A stretch of DNA of 64,000 nt from Synergistota bacterium (GTDB lineage Bacteria > Synergistota > Synergistia > Synergistales > Synergistaceae), in assembly GCA_023450745.1 (NCBI GenBank), contig JAEXGR010000044.1, forward strand, positions 1 to 64,000, read 5' to 3'. Shown here piece after piece: positions 24,001 through 32,470 of the stretch (position 1 is its first letter; the number at the start of each line of letters is the position of its first letter). Under the pieces are notes generated by a model. The model did no database searches and was not told the origin of the DNA. It saw nothing but the letters and a program-made list of their open reading frames with translations. A program made the translations under genes and the position numbers.

Positions 24001-27000
24001 CGCCAGCAGCATCTCCCGCAGCTCCGCCAGGCTGTCATCCATAGACCTTACGTTTTCAATAGCAAGAAACTCGCCGCGGCACAGCGCCTCGTACCAGAAA
24101 TCCGCGGCTCCGAAGGGAACGCCCCGCAGGTTATTCATTTCGGAGCCGACGCCCTCCGCGCAGACCTCGTATGTGTTGTTCGTCACATTTTTATCGTAAT
24201 CCAGTTCCACCACATAGGCGCGGGCGGAGGCAAAATAGGCCATGAGGCTTTGCAGCGTGCTTTGAATTGCCGCTTCGCTGTCGGACTGGGCGAGTATGTC
24301 TCTGGCGGAGTCGTTGAGGAAGCGAAGCTGACTGTTTGCCTGCTCTATCTCCGTAATATCCGTAAAGACAGTGACTTGCACCGGCGCCGCGACGCCAACG
24401 AGGTTCGTCACATTGATAGTGGCGTTGAGCCAGCGGATCGCGCCGTCCGGGCGGCGGATGCGGTATGCCGCGGAGACCGCTTGACCCGTTTGCTGCGCGC
24501 TTTGAACGGTACGCTGCACAAGCTCCCTATCCTCAGGGACGACGAGATCGGTGGCGCTCGACAGATGATCTTCTCCGATACTGCCGCGTTGGATGCCGTG
24601 CATTTCATAGTAACGATTATTGGCAAACAGGAAACGCGTCTCTTCCTCATGGAAGGCCACCGCCGTCATTCCGTTGCTCATGACGTTCATCACCGTCTGC
24701 AAACGGTCCATCGTTGCGAGCTGCTCCCGCTGCGCCTCGCGCAGCTCGGTGATGTCAGTCGATACGGCAAGCTGTACGGGTTCCTCGATGCCGAACAGAT
24801 GAATGACGCTGGTGTTGTTCAAGATATTTCGCACCGCGCCGTCCCGGCGGACGATGCGGTATTCCATCGTAAACCGCCTCTGATTTCCGGCAGCCTCCCG
24901 GTACAGCCTTTCCACACGCTCGCGGTCATCGGGGTGGACCAGGTTAAAAACGTCTGTGACCTCGGCTTCAAACTGCTCTTTGGTATAACCGACAACATCG
25001 TAATACCGGTCGTTGACGATGACGAATTCCGGATTATTCTTCCGCAGATAGGTAGCGGAAACACCGCCGTTAATGTTGTTGACCACGGCGCTGAGCTTTT
25101 CCTCCGTGGATTTATTCTCCGTGATGTCCGTCACGACCGAAGTGATTACATCGTCGCCGTAGCCGGGGATGCTCATGAGCGAGGCGTTGACGCGCAGAAG
25201 CGCGCGGCTGCCGTCGCGTTTTCTGATGCGGTAATCGATAATGGCGGGCAGTCTGTCCGTTTTGAGCTTTCTGACCTTTTCCATGACGGAAGGAAGATCC
25301 TCCGGCAGGATCAACGTCATGACGTCGAGACGCTCCTCCCGCGCCTGCTCCTGCGTATAGCCGTACAGCTCATAATATCGCTCATTATTGAATATAAAGC
25401 GAGAGGTCGCGTCATCAAATATCTGAATGGCCGAAACGCCGCCGTTTACATTGGACATGACGACTTCGAGCTGTTGGGCATTCTCCATCTGCTTCATTTC
25501 GTTTTCCACCTGCTCGGTGATGTCGATAAAACTGCTCATCTGAACAGGCCGGTCAATATCGGCGAACTTGACGAGGGAAATGTCGCAGCGAAGCCAGACG
25601 ACAGAACCGTCCCGGCGCACATCCCGTATCCGCAGAGAAACGGTGTCGCCGATTTTTGTGAGCTGCGTGACGGTATCAAAAACCTTTTTCCGATCCTCCG
25701 GGTGCACACAGTCAAACGGGCTTTTTACCTCTGTTTCGTACTGTTCTTTGGTATATCCAAGAAGCTCATAGAAGCGATTGTTGACGAATAGGTATTCCAC
25801 CATTCCATCCTCGTGCGCAATGACGGCGGAGATGCCGCAGTGGGAGTTGTCAATGACGGCGCTGACGCGCTCAGAGGCGTCCCGCGCCTTCTTTTCAGCA
25901 AGGCGCTGCTCCGTATTATCGGAGACGACACAGTAAAACAGATGCCGCTGCCCGGCCTCGGCAATCTGCCTCATGGTCACGCGGATATACATGAATATCT
26001 CGCGGCTGCCGCCGAGCAGTTTTACTTCACACGAGGCCTCTTTCTTCGTTGCGGCGGCGTTGGCGATGCATTCGTGAAACAGCGCCGCGTCTTCGGCGTC
26101 CATCACGGAAAGAATGTCGTTGCGGGCGTTCGCGTAGTCAAACTCGAAGCGGCGGCCAAAGATCTCCGCGTAGTCCGCGTTATACCGGAGCAGTTCCGTT
26201 TTGCCGTCGTGATATTCAAAGATGCAGGCGCCGCCCACATAGCTGTTGAAAATCAGGGTCTCCATGGAGGTGGGATTCCAGAAGGCGTTGTTGTTCCATG
26301 CCGTCACGGGTTTCAGCGTTCCGAGCTTGGATTCGGTTTTTCTTTCGGCAAACAGGGCTTCATACTCGGCGGCCTGTTGGGGGCGTGAATACAGATAGCC
26401 CTGAATATACTCGCAGCCGATGGATTTTAGATAATCTGCCTGCTCTATCGTTTCCACGCCCTCGGCGATGACGGACATTCCGAGCCACTTCGCCATACGC
26501 ACGACCGATTCGATGATGCTCCCGCCCCGCTGGGCGTTTTTATCGTTTTCCAGAAAACGCATATCCATTTTCAATATCTGCGCGGGAACGTCCTTCAGCG
26601 TGTTGAGGGAAGAATAACCGCTGCCGAAGTCGTCGATCTCCACAGTATAGCCTGCGTCCACAAGCGCCAGGACGACCTTGATGATTTGATCGGCGGATTC
26701 GGTGAATGCGGATTCAGTGATTTCAAGGCGCAGCAATTCAAGGGGCAGGCCGTACTTTTTGACCAGTCCCTCTATAACGTCTATCAGGTCGTCGCGGAAC
26801 ACGTCGTAACGGGAGATGTTCACGGACACAGGTACGGGGTTTAGCCCTTTATCCAGCCATTTGCGCAGGAGGATACAGGTCTGCTCCCATACGTACTTAT
26901 CCACCTCGTACACGAAGCCGTTGCGCTCAAAAATGGGGATGAACTCCGCGGGCGAGATAATGCCCTCTATCGGATGCCGCCAGCGCACCAGCGCCTCCGC

Positions 27001-30000
27001 TCCCGAGAGCATCCCCGTCGCGTGGTTAAACTGCGGCTGAAGCCAGACCTCGAACTGGCCGTTTTCCAAAGCGGAGTTCATTTGTCCGGTGATCTCCTGC
27101 TGGCGCAGGATTGCCGTGCGCATGGACTCGTCAAAGGTAGCGATGTGGGTATCGTATCTGCCCTTTATGGTGTTCTTGGCAATGACGGCGCGGTCATAAA
27201 TGGCGCTGACATCCAGCGTTTTGTCGTCCACAAGGCAGCGCCCGGCGGCAAATTGGATGATCGGCATGGCGCTATCGAGGTGTTCAGCGGCAAAGTGTGA
27301 GTTTTCCAGCTCCGGCGAATCGAGCAGCCGCGCCGGATACAAAACGGCAAAATTATCCGCCATGACACGGCAGCAGATCCCGTTTTCTCCGCGATGCAGA
27401 ATCTCCAATGCCTGCGCGAATTTGCGCAGCACCTCGTCGCCGCTCGCCGTTCCGTATTGATCGTTGATGACCTTGAATCTTTCGATGTCGATACAGGCCA
27501 ACACATAATATCCGGGTTCCTTGGCTGCGATCAGCTCCGCCGCCTTTTCAATAAAACCGGCGCGATTGTAAAGCCCGGTAAGTTCATCACGGGTGGCCTG
27601 GAAGAGCAGCTTGTCGTTCGCAAGCACCTCCTCGTGCACGTCGTTGAAGGTGATGATCATTTTTTCAGCGACGCCGAACTCGTTTTCGTTCTTGTAGATA
27701 TTCATGCGGAACCAGTGTCTTTGGTTGTCCGGCGTTTTCAATTTGATAATTTTGCCGTCCTGCTTTTTGCCCATGTTGCTGGCAAGGGCAATCATGATAT
27801 CCTGCGTGGCTTTGACGTCGGCGCTGCTTGCCACCATGTCGGAAAGAAGCACCTGCCAGAGGCCGCGATGATCGAAATTGCCCGCGATATGTTTGGATAT
27901 TTCGTTGTCATAGATAAATACATGGGTGCGCCAGTCATACTCCACGACGACCGTTCCCGTGCTTTTAAGCACGGTTCTGTATTTCACCTCTTCATCGCGC
28001 TGGAGGACTAGATAGCTGTTCTGCGCTCGCAGGCGCTCGTTTTCAGCTTTGCTGATGGCCGACTGAACGCGCATACGAATAAGGTCGGCGTCGACCGGTT
28101 TGGTGACATAATCCGCCGCGCCGAGCTCGATTGCTTTGAGCAAGGTCGAGCGTTCCTCATCTCCCGTAACGACGATCACAGGTATGGAGCGCAGTTTCGT
28201 GCTGCTCTGCATCTTTTGCAGCACGGCAAACCCATCGACGCCGGGCATCAGAAGATCGAGCAGTACGACAGATATGGAAGTGCCAAAATGGCGCAGGTGG
28301 ATCATGGCCTCCGCGCCGTTCTTCGCGGCTTCAATTAAATAATTGTCTTTGAAGAAGCCTTTCAGCATGATTCTGCTGGCTTCATTATCGTCGACGATTA
28401 AAATTCTGCGTTTTGACTTCCGGGAGGATTGCGGCGCTTGCCTGACCGCGGACAGCGCTTCCGCAAGTTCAGGCGTCTGGTCTTCTTCGGTTACGCTGAA
28501 AAAGGCGTAGGAGCCCTTTCCCGCCTGCTTTACCCTATACAGAGCCTTGTCCGCATTCGGATACAGTTCATCGTAGCTTTGGCCGTCCCGAGGATATACG
28601 GCGATGCCGGCGCTGGCGCTGAGCAGCACATCCTGACTGTACGCCTTGCGAATATGTTCGCACATCTGCTGCGCTGTTTTGGCGATTACGGCGTCATAGG
28701 GGATATCGCGCAGCCAGACAAGAAATTCGTCGCCGCCAAGCCGGCAAACAAGATCGCCGCTGTGAGCGTAGGAGCGGAGAACGGCTGCGACGTCCTGCAG
28801 CGCCTGATCGCCCGCGGCGTGTCCGAACGAGTCGTTGAGTTCTTTGAAACCATCCATATCCAGCATAATCATCGCGCCGTGTGCGGAGGGGGTATCGCGG
28901 ATGATTTCATCGACCTTTTCCGCAAACGCCGCCCGGTTGAGCGCGCCGGTCAAAGGGTCGGATTCCGCGATCTCTCTCGCCTTAATTTCCGCTTTCTTTG
29001 CTTCGTCGATATCTTCATACATCAAAAACACTTGAATGTCCGTGGAGTTGAGGTACTCTACCATCTCAAGCGTCAGGCGGCGCCATTTGATTTCGCCGTT
29101 TTTAATAGTTTCCCGGTATTCGAGGGCGGCGCTATGCTCCCCGCGATAGAACATGGCGAGGAGCGTATCTGAATTAAGCAGCGCCGTGTAGGTTTCGCGG
29201 TCCTCAGGGTATACGAATTCATCTACATACAGCTTGGTTCTGGAATTGAACGAAAGCGCCTCCGGCGGCAACGCTATTTTCAGCAGGCTGCCGTCATGCT
29301 CGTCAAGGCTTGCGTCCTTACTGAGATTGCAGCGGAACAGGGTGTAGGATTCAGGGGCGCGGGTCTTGATGGACTGCTGCCACTTCTTAAAAACCGCTTC
29401 CTTGACGCGCTGCTCGGTGATATTGTGGAACACCAAAACCGCGTGGTCGGGCTGCCTGTTGTCGTCGAAAACGGTGGCGGCGTTACACTCGAACCATTCG
29501 TACTTGTCCGGTCCGCTGCGCATTTGCAGGGATACGGTGATTTTCTGTTCGCCATTTCGTATGCGCTCAAACAGAGAGCGGAATTCATTGACGGAATCCG
29601 GCGCCAAGACGCCGCGGTCTATAATGGACTGGGGTACGTTCTCAAAGGTCTCGCCGTATTTTGAGGAAAACAGCGCCCTGCTCTCCACACGGCAGGAACT
29701 GTTCTTTACATCGAATACGGTCATAGCGCGCTTATCCGTTTCGGCGGCGATACGGAGCATTTCTTCATTGATGCGCTGGCGGTCGGCGGCCTCCTGCCTT
29801 GCGGTGACATCAACCACGGCGATGTTGATCATGCAGACGTCTCCGCGCCGCTGCACCAGCTGGCCCGTCAACAACAGCCAGCGGAGCCCGCCGCCCTTCG
29901 TGCGGCAGCGCACAACACTGTCAACAGAAGCACCAATTTTTCCCGCGCATATTTTCTCGGTATCTGCCAGCAGAGTCGGAATGTCATCGTCAAATACAAA

Positions 30001-31689
30001 GGCCATTTCGTTCTTTTTCAGCTGTTCGTCGTACTCGTCCCGGCTATAGCCGGAAAAGCTGAAAAAGCGGTCGTTATAATAAATGGTGTGAAGGGTCCCC
30101 GTCACATCCGCCGGGTCAACCTCAACGACGGCGATGCCGCTGGGCGTTTCGTTCAGCATATCTACGATCTGGTGATGCTGGGAGGCGAGCCGCTCATTCG
30201 CTTTCATCAGATCTGTGACGTCTGTCAAGACTGAGAGCTGAACCGGCTGATCCGCGCCAGGGAGGGATATCACGGAGATGGCGGTGCTGAACCATTTGGT
30301 CTGACCGTCACGGGAAACGACGCGGTACCGCAGTTTCTTTGTTTCTCCCACGCGGCGCGGCTCCATGACGGCGCGGCGGACGGCGTCGACGTCGTCTGGG
30401 TGTATGAGCCGGAAGGGGTCTGGCACCTCGTTTTGGTACTGCTCCTTTGTGTAGCCCAGCATCTCGTGGTAAAGGTCATTCGTGAACAGTAAATCAGCCG
30501 AACCGTCGTTTTTTATGACGGCGGCGGTAACGGCGTTTTTCATGTTCTTCAGGATGGCGTCCAGCCGCCGCCCCGCGGCGACGGCCGTCTGTTCGGCCTG
30601 CACAGTTGCGGTGATGTCGGACAGTACCGAGATCAGCACCTTGTCGCCCAGTCCGTCAATGGACGTAACTGAAGAGCTGCAGAGGATATCGGCGATGCTT
30701 TTATCCCGCTTCACGATGCGATAGCGGAAAGCGGCGGCCTGCCGCGTATTCTTGACCTTTGCGATGGCCGCCATCGCGGCTTCATAATCGTCCGGGTGCA
30801 GCGTATCGTAAGGGCCCTTGAGTTCCAAAGCAAATTGCTGTTTTGTATAGCCAAGGATCGTATAATAACGGTCATTCGCGTAAGCGAGGCGCGCTTTATT
30901 GCCGTCTTCGTATACAGCTACGGAAACGCCGCCGTTGATGTTCTCAAATACGGCTTGCAGCTGATGCGCCGATTTTTCGGTCTCAATGCTTTGCAGTATG
31001 AGCTTTTCCATAAGGGCGGCGTTCGATTCCGCCGAGTCGGGCCTCAAAGCGTCCCCCGCGGTCTTCGCGCCGGTAAACGGCCGCTTTGGCGAAACTCCCT
31101 GACCAAGCAGGTAGCGAACCTGCGCTTTGCGCCCGTTCCATTGAAGGAGCTTTCCCTGAACATTATATGCCGTTCCGTCAAAGGAGCGATAGGCGTCGTT
31201 GCTTTTGAACTTTCCCTCTACCAGCTCGTTTTTGCGGCAGAATTCGCAGGGGGTATCCCGGTGCATCAGGCATTCATAGCATTTCCTGCCGACGGCGGAT
31301 TCCCCGGCGCCAACCATGGCGCACGTTTTTTGATTTAGATACAGCAGTTCGTCCGTATTAATATCGCAGACATAGATGGGGAAGGAGGCTTCGTCGATGA
31401 GCTGCCTGAGAGAGGCGTGTTCGACAGAATAGAGCTCTCCCTTAGACGGCGTAATCTTCGCCTTCTTCACGCTGAAAACACACGCGCTCAACGCCTTGCG
31501 GCAATCGGCGGAGAGATTCCGCGCGCCGGCATACTCGGAAAGAGAGGCAAGGGCGGAACGATTGGGAAGCGTTTTCCCCGTCTCCCATCTGCTGATGCTT
31601 GAAAAGCTGACATGGAGCTCATTCGCAAGCTCTTCTTGGTTGACCCCCAGTTCGTTTCGCATCATTTTCAATACGTCTCTCAGTTCCAT
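21019..31689 (-). CDS. Giant HTH-PAS-GGDEF-REC-GAF-EAL c-di-GMP regulator, 3556 residues
   Basis: A single soluble chain for making and breaking c-di-GMP. Order (approximate residues): XRE-type HTH 5-60 (NQEELANELHVSFSSISRWE); Cys-rich PAS 95-200; five PAS-like units 243-900; GGDEF-1 910-1065, active motif 985-989, but HxxD in place of the RxxD inhibitory site; receiver 1083-1205 with Asp1145; PAS 1214-1325; degenerate GGDEF-2 with MADNF at 1443-1447; EAL 1540-1785 (E1565) keeping EIT, DDFGSGYSS, KMD, AEGVET; five PAS units 1805-2445; GAF about 2450-2617; six PAS-like units 2620-3390; GGDEF-3 3397-3556, motif 3473-3477 with an RRDD inhibitory site. No membrane segment or signal peptide. ATG 31689 follows GGGGGAAAAGG; earlier in-frame codons have no site. 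Overall direction (synthesis or breakdown) and DNA targets unknown. Confidence 0.9.
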   Translation of the reverse strand: MELRDVLKMMRNELGVNQEELANELHVSFSSISRWETGKTLPNRSALASLSEYAGARNLSADCRKALSACVFSVKKAKITPSKGELYSVEHASLRQLIDEASFPIYVCDINTDELLYLNQKTCAMVGAGESAVGRKCYECLMHRDTPCEFCRKNELVEGKFKSNDAYRSFDGTAYNVQGKLLQWNGRKAQVRYLLGQGVSPKRPFTGAKTAGDALRPDSAESNAALMEKLILQSIETEKSAHQLQAVFENINGGVSVAVYEDGNKARLAYANDRYYTILGYTKQQFALELKGPYDTLHPDDYEAAMAAIAKVKNTRQAAAFRYRIVKRDKSIADILCSSSVTSIDGLGDKVLISVLSDITATVQAEQTAVAAGRRLDAILKNMKNAVTAAVIKNDGSADLLFTNDLYHEMLGYTKEQYQNEVPDPFRLIHPDDVDAVRRAVMEPRRVGETKKLRYRVVSRDGQTKWFSTAISVISLPGADQPVQLSVLTDVTDLMKANERLASQHHQIVDMLNETPSGIAVVEVDPADVTGTLHTIYYNDRFFSFSGYSRDEYDEQLKKNEMAFVFDDDIPTLLADTEKICAGKIGASVDSVVRCRTKGGGLRWLLLTGQLVQRRGDVCMINIAVVDVTARQEAADRQRINEEMLRIAAETDKRAMTVFDVKNSSCRVESRALFSSKYGETFENVPQSIIDRGVLAPDSVNEFRSLFERIRNGEQKITVSLQMRSGPDKYEWFECNAATVFDDNRQPDHAVLVFHNITEQRVKEAVFKKWQQSIKTRAPESYTLFRCNLSKDASLDEHDGSLLKIALPPEALSFNSRTKLYVDEFVYPEDRETYTALLNSDTLLAMFYRGEHSAALEYRETIKNGEIKWRRLTLEMVEYLNSTDIQVFLMYEDIDEAKKAEIKAREIAESDPLTGALNRAAFAEKVDEIIRDTPSAHGAMIMLDMDGFKELNDSFGHAAGDQALQDVAAVLRSYAHSGDLVCRLGGDEFLVWLRDIPYDAVIAKTAQQMCEHIRKAYSQDVLLSASAGIAVYPRDGQSYDELYPNADKALYRVKQAGKGSYAFFSVTEEDQTPELAEALSAVRQAPQSSRKSKRRILIVDDNEASRIMLKGFFKDNYLIEAAKNGAEAMIHLRHFGTSISVVLLDLLMPGVDGFAVLQKMQSSTKLRSIPVIVVTGDEERSTLLKAIELGAADYVTKPVDADLIRMRVQSAISKAENERLRAQNSYLVLQRDEEVKYRTVLKSTGTVVVEYDWRTHVFIYDNEISKHIAGNFDHRGLWQVLLSDMVASSADVKATQDIMIALASNMGKKQDGKIIKLKTPDNQRHWFRMNIYKNENEFGVAEKMIITFNDVHEEVLANDKLLFQATRDELTGLYNRAGFIEKAAELIAAKEPGYYVLACIDIERFKVINDQYGTASGDEVLRKFAQALEILHRGENGICCRVMADNFAVLYPARLLDSPELENSHFAAEHLDSAMPIIQFAAGRCLVDDKTLDVSAIYDRAVIAKNTIKGRYDTHIATFDESMRTAILRQQEITGQMNSALENGQFEVWLQPQFNHATGMLSGAEALVRWRHPIEGIISPAEFIPIFERNGFVYEVDKYVWEQTCILLRKWLDKGLNPVPVSVNISRYDVFRDDLIDVIEGLVKKYGLPLELLRLEITESAFTESADQIIKVVLALVDAGYTVEIDDFGSGYSSLNTLKDVPAQILKMDMRFLENDKNAQRGGSIIESVVRMAKWLGMSVIAEGVETIEQADYLKSIGCEYIQGYLYSRPQQAAEYEALFAERKTESKLGTLKPVTAWNNNAFWNPTSMETLIFNSYVGGACIFEYHDGKTELLRYNADYAEIFGRRFEFDYANARNDILSVMDAEDAALFHECIANAAATKKEASCEVKLLGGSREIFMYIRVTMRQIAEAGQRHLFYCVVSDNTEQRLAEKKARDASERVSAVIDNSHCGISAVIAHEDGMVEYLFVNNRFYELLGYTKEQYETEVKSPFDCVHPEDRKKVFDTVTQLTKIGDTVSLRIRDVRRDGSVVWLRCDISLVKFADIDRPVQMSSFIDITEQVENEMKQMENAQQLEVVMSNVNGGVSAIQIFDDATSRFIFNNERYYELYGYTQEQAREERLDVMTLILPEDLPSVMEKVRKLKTDRLPAIIDYRIRKRDGSRALLRVNASLMSIPGYGDDVITSVVTDITENKSTEEKLSAVVNNINGGVSATYLRKNNPEFVIVNDRYYDVVGYTKEQFEAEVTDVFNLVHPDDRERVERLYREAAGNQRRFTMEYRIVRRDGAVRNILNNTSVIHLFGIEEPVQLAVSTDITELREAQREQLATMDRLQTVMNVMSNGMTAVAFHEEETRFLFANNRYYEMHGIQRGSIGEDHLSSATDLVVPEDRELVQRTVQSAQQTGQAVSAAYRIRRPDGAIRWLNATINVTNLVGVAAPVQVTVFTDITEIEQANSQLRFLNDSARDILAQSDSEAAIQSTLQSLMAYFASARAYVVELDYDKNVTNNTYEVCAEGVGSEMNNLRGVPFGAADFWYEALCRGEFLAIENVRSMDDSLAELREMLLAQGVSAIALAPLRREGRLIGFVGVDNPTQAMEQFAQLTSIADYMTFILTRRDLSRKIAHDMNAIETLMNDTPGGFVRIAVHPGGNPTIASLNDGMCRMLGMSCDEAMAAYGGDVHLLFTPAEIEETAKMVKEARECCGQYSCKCTLHGKDGKNLPVMAFGRFVKDENGGTFLNAYFTDISKQMEAEEKQKMLLDNLPSGAALYEFDGTNVTLKHINKQYWKLVEREPVDYGKASVMSAIHPDDREIVLQEVAAAIRQQRKAEVNARIICRQNDYMPFNITANITREKNGLFLLYVSYTPISDDTMYLQKMLPVALSTMMAASDDIAYVKDKDMRYICVSQPLADMAGYKSTRDLIGKSAYDLFAPQCAQRFTEDDRRVVETRKPVIGTVERIPFADGSTHLGRTSKFPIMGASGKAFGVYCVYHDVTTQQQKESQLELLTSTIPGGLAAYSFSKAGFKTLYFNEGYYKYSGYTREEYAAMIEKEPLALMFEEDRHKLRAMLKSFAAEKKNGMTGSCDYRCRTKDGGCRYMNLNASLTQLGEEQYILNVVQIDVTEQQEEKERLRLAEEEYRIATLHSGHTIGRYNIAAQTLTISEEASNRLQLPECIQNVPYGRVSMGRISKATADDYIAFYEKIKNGEKECSVTFQKLLSIGWRWINERATTVFDDDGKPVSAIISYTDVTEQQEKEAIYKKWQQTLKQKGSELYTLYQTNLNKDGSCDTKEGELLNFYPEFNGTMSFNERVELFIRQVVYEEDQAMYRSFLNSDTMLASYYRGKRVASIDFRAKMQSGEIHWLRLSVELVEYPNSTDVQAYMLYEDIDKAKRAELDTAERAETDPLTGILNRAAFISRMEQIVKNSAPGIKHTLLMLDVDNFKQVNDTQGHAAGDQVLIDLTAKIRSILRRDDLIGRMGGDEFFVFLQNIPNEEIVASKAKQICELEIVAQGSEKPVTASIGIAMVPKDGRDFDTLYRKVDAALYETKKNGKNGYLFAGESN

Positions 31690-31753
31690 GCCTTTTCCCC
31701 CATGTGCCAGCCGTTGATGGTCATCTGAATTGTGATATGCAAGTGCTTGTTTG

Positions 31754-31783
31754 TAAAAAATGAAGAGCCGCCAACGATGGCTC
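31754..31783 (-). terminator. Intrinsic terminator in the leader of the giant gene
   Basis: On the minus strand GAGCC (31783-31779) pairs with GGCTC (31769-31765), extendable by A-T pairs, followed after TTCA by a T-run at 31760-31754. It lies between the promoter and the ATG at 31689, so it can only act as an attenuator. Confidence 0.6.
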
Positions 31784-31944
31784 CTCACGCTTCGTAACTG
31801 GCTCTCATCTCTCCAAGGTGGGGGCCCGCGGCTTTATGTGAACGGTCTTCCGACCGCCTTGCCGGTAAAACATATTCAGTTGGGTGGCGCCGCGCAAATC
31901 CGATTAAGACACGCCTTAATCAGGTTTCGCCGATTAAGGATATT
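31784..31944 (-). ncRNA. Candidate structured leader RNA (riboswitch-like), family not recognised
   Basis: About 160 bases between a minus-strand promoter and an attenuator. At its 5' end CCTTAATC pairs with GATTAAGG (31939-31913), and a third related TCTTAATC can compete for the same partner. Further in, GCGGC/GCCGC closes a helix holding ACATA/TATGT and GGTC-ggaa-GACC. I compared it from memory with c-di-GMP-I/II, cobalamin, Moco, fluoride, T-box, 6S and SRP consensus and found no match. Orientation is set by the promoter and terminator. Confidence 0.45.
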
Positions 31945-31950
31945 TAATGA

Positions 31951-31979
31951 ATCATACCTCACATTGGTCTCGAATACAA
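31951..31979 (-). promoter_or_regulatory. Promoter of the giant gene
   Basis: Minus strand: TTGTAT (31979-31974), 17-base spacer, TATGAT (31956-31951). It would give a leader of about 255 bases. Confidence 0.55.
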
Positions 31980-32149
31980 CATGATTTTGTTAATATATCA
32001 GGATGGCGGCATTTAACTTTTAATTATTCAGAGGCAATTAAGAAGATGAAAAAACGCTGTTATGCGGAACGTGGCGTCATGGGGCGCTGAAGGCGAAAAG
32101 CGGCTGTTTCTGCAACAGCTGCGGCCCTGGCGCCGCCATTTGGTTTTGC

Positions 32150-32178
32150 TTGACAAAACCCTTTTATCGCGGTATAAA
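32150..32178 (+). promoter_or_regulatory. Consensus promoter of the thrS T-box leader
   Basis: TTGACA at 32150-32155, 17-base spacer, TATAAA at 32173-32178. Confidence 0.85.
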
Positions 32179-32204
32179 CGCAAGTGTTGGTTTGTATACC
32201 GTGA

Positions 32205-32447
32205 CGCGATGAAGGGGAGAGTAGAGGTCCTGCGGTGCCTCAGAGAGGGAGCCCTGTTTTTAACAGCGCTGGAAGGTTCCCGGCACGAGAGCTTTGAAGA
32301 CCACCCCCGAGCGGATATCGAAGCCGGGAGGATAAGATATCGGGGTGCGCCCCATACAGCGCGCTAAAGGGCCTTTGGGGGCCGAATTGGAGTGGAACCG
32401 CGGATATTAGGCCGCCTCCTGAATCGTTTCAGGGGGCGGTTTTTTTG
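32205..32447 (+). promoter_or_regulatory. T-box riboswitch upstream of thrS
   Basis: Uncharged tRNA-Thr sensor. Stem I begins with GAAGGGGAGAGTAGAGG (AGTA motif, 32211-32227); two overlapping ACC triplets at 32300-32305, opposite it, are candidates for the Thr specifier codon. The conserved T-box AGTGGAACCGCGG is at 32391-32403, with TGGA to pair with the tRNA acceptor end. The terminator CCGCCTCCTGAA/TTTCAGGGGGCGG with eight T ends at 32447. An open frame at 32062-32367 overlaps it and is not a gene. Confidence 0.92.
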
Positions 32448-32470
32448 ATTATTAAAAGGAGGAGTATCAG

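Noticed and set aside
22804..25791. A 995-codon plus-strand frame inside the giant gene
   Set aside because: It is antisense to the PAS/GAF region, His/Arg-rich and without any domain; the opposite strand codes a clear multi-domain protein.
31784..31944. A known riboswitch, 6S or SRP RNA in the giant gene's leader
   Set aside because: I tried c-di-GMP-I and II, cobalamin, Moco, fluoride, 6S and SRP consensus from memory and none fitted, so it is left as unclassified.
32062..32367. A 101-codon plus-strand frame before thrS
   Set aside because: It overlaps the thrS promoter and most of the T-box leader, and its product resembles nothing; the RNA explains the sequence.
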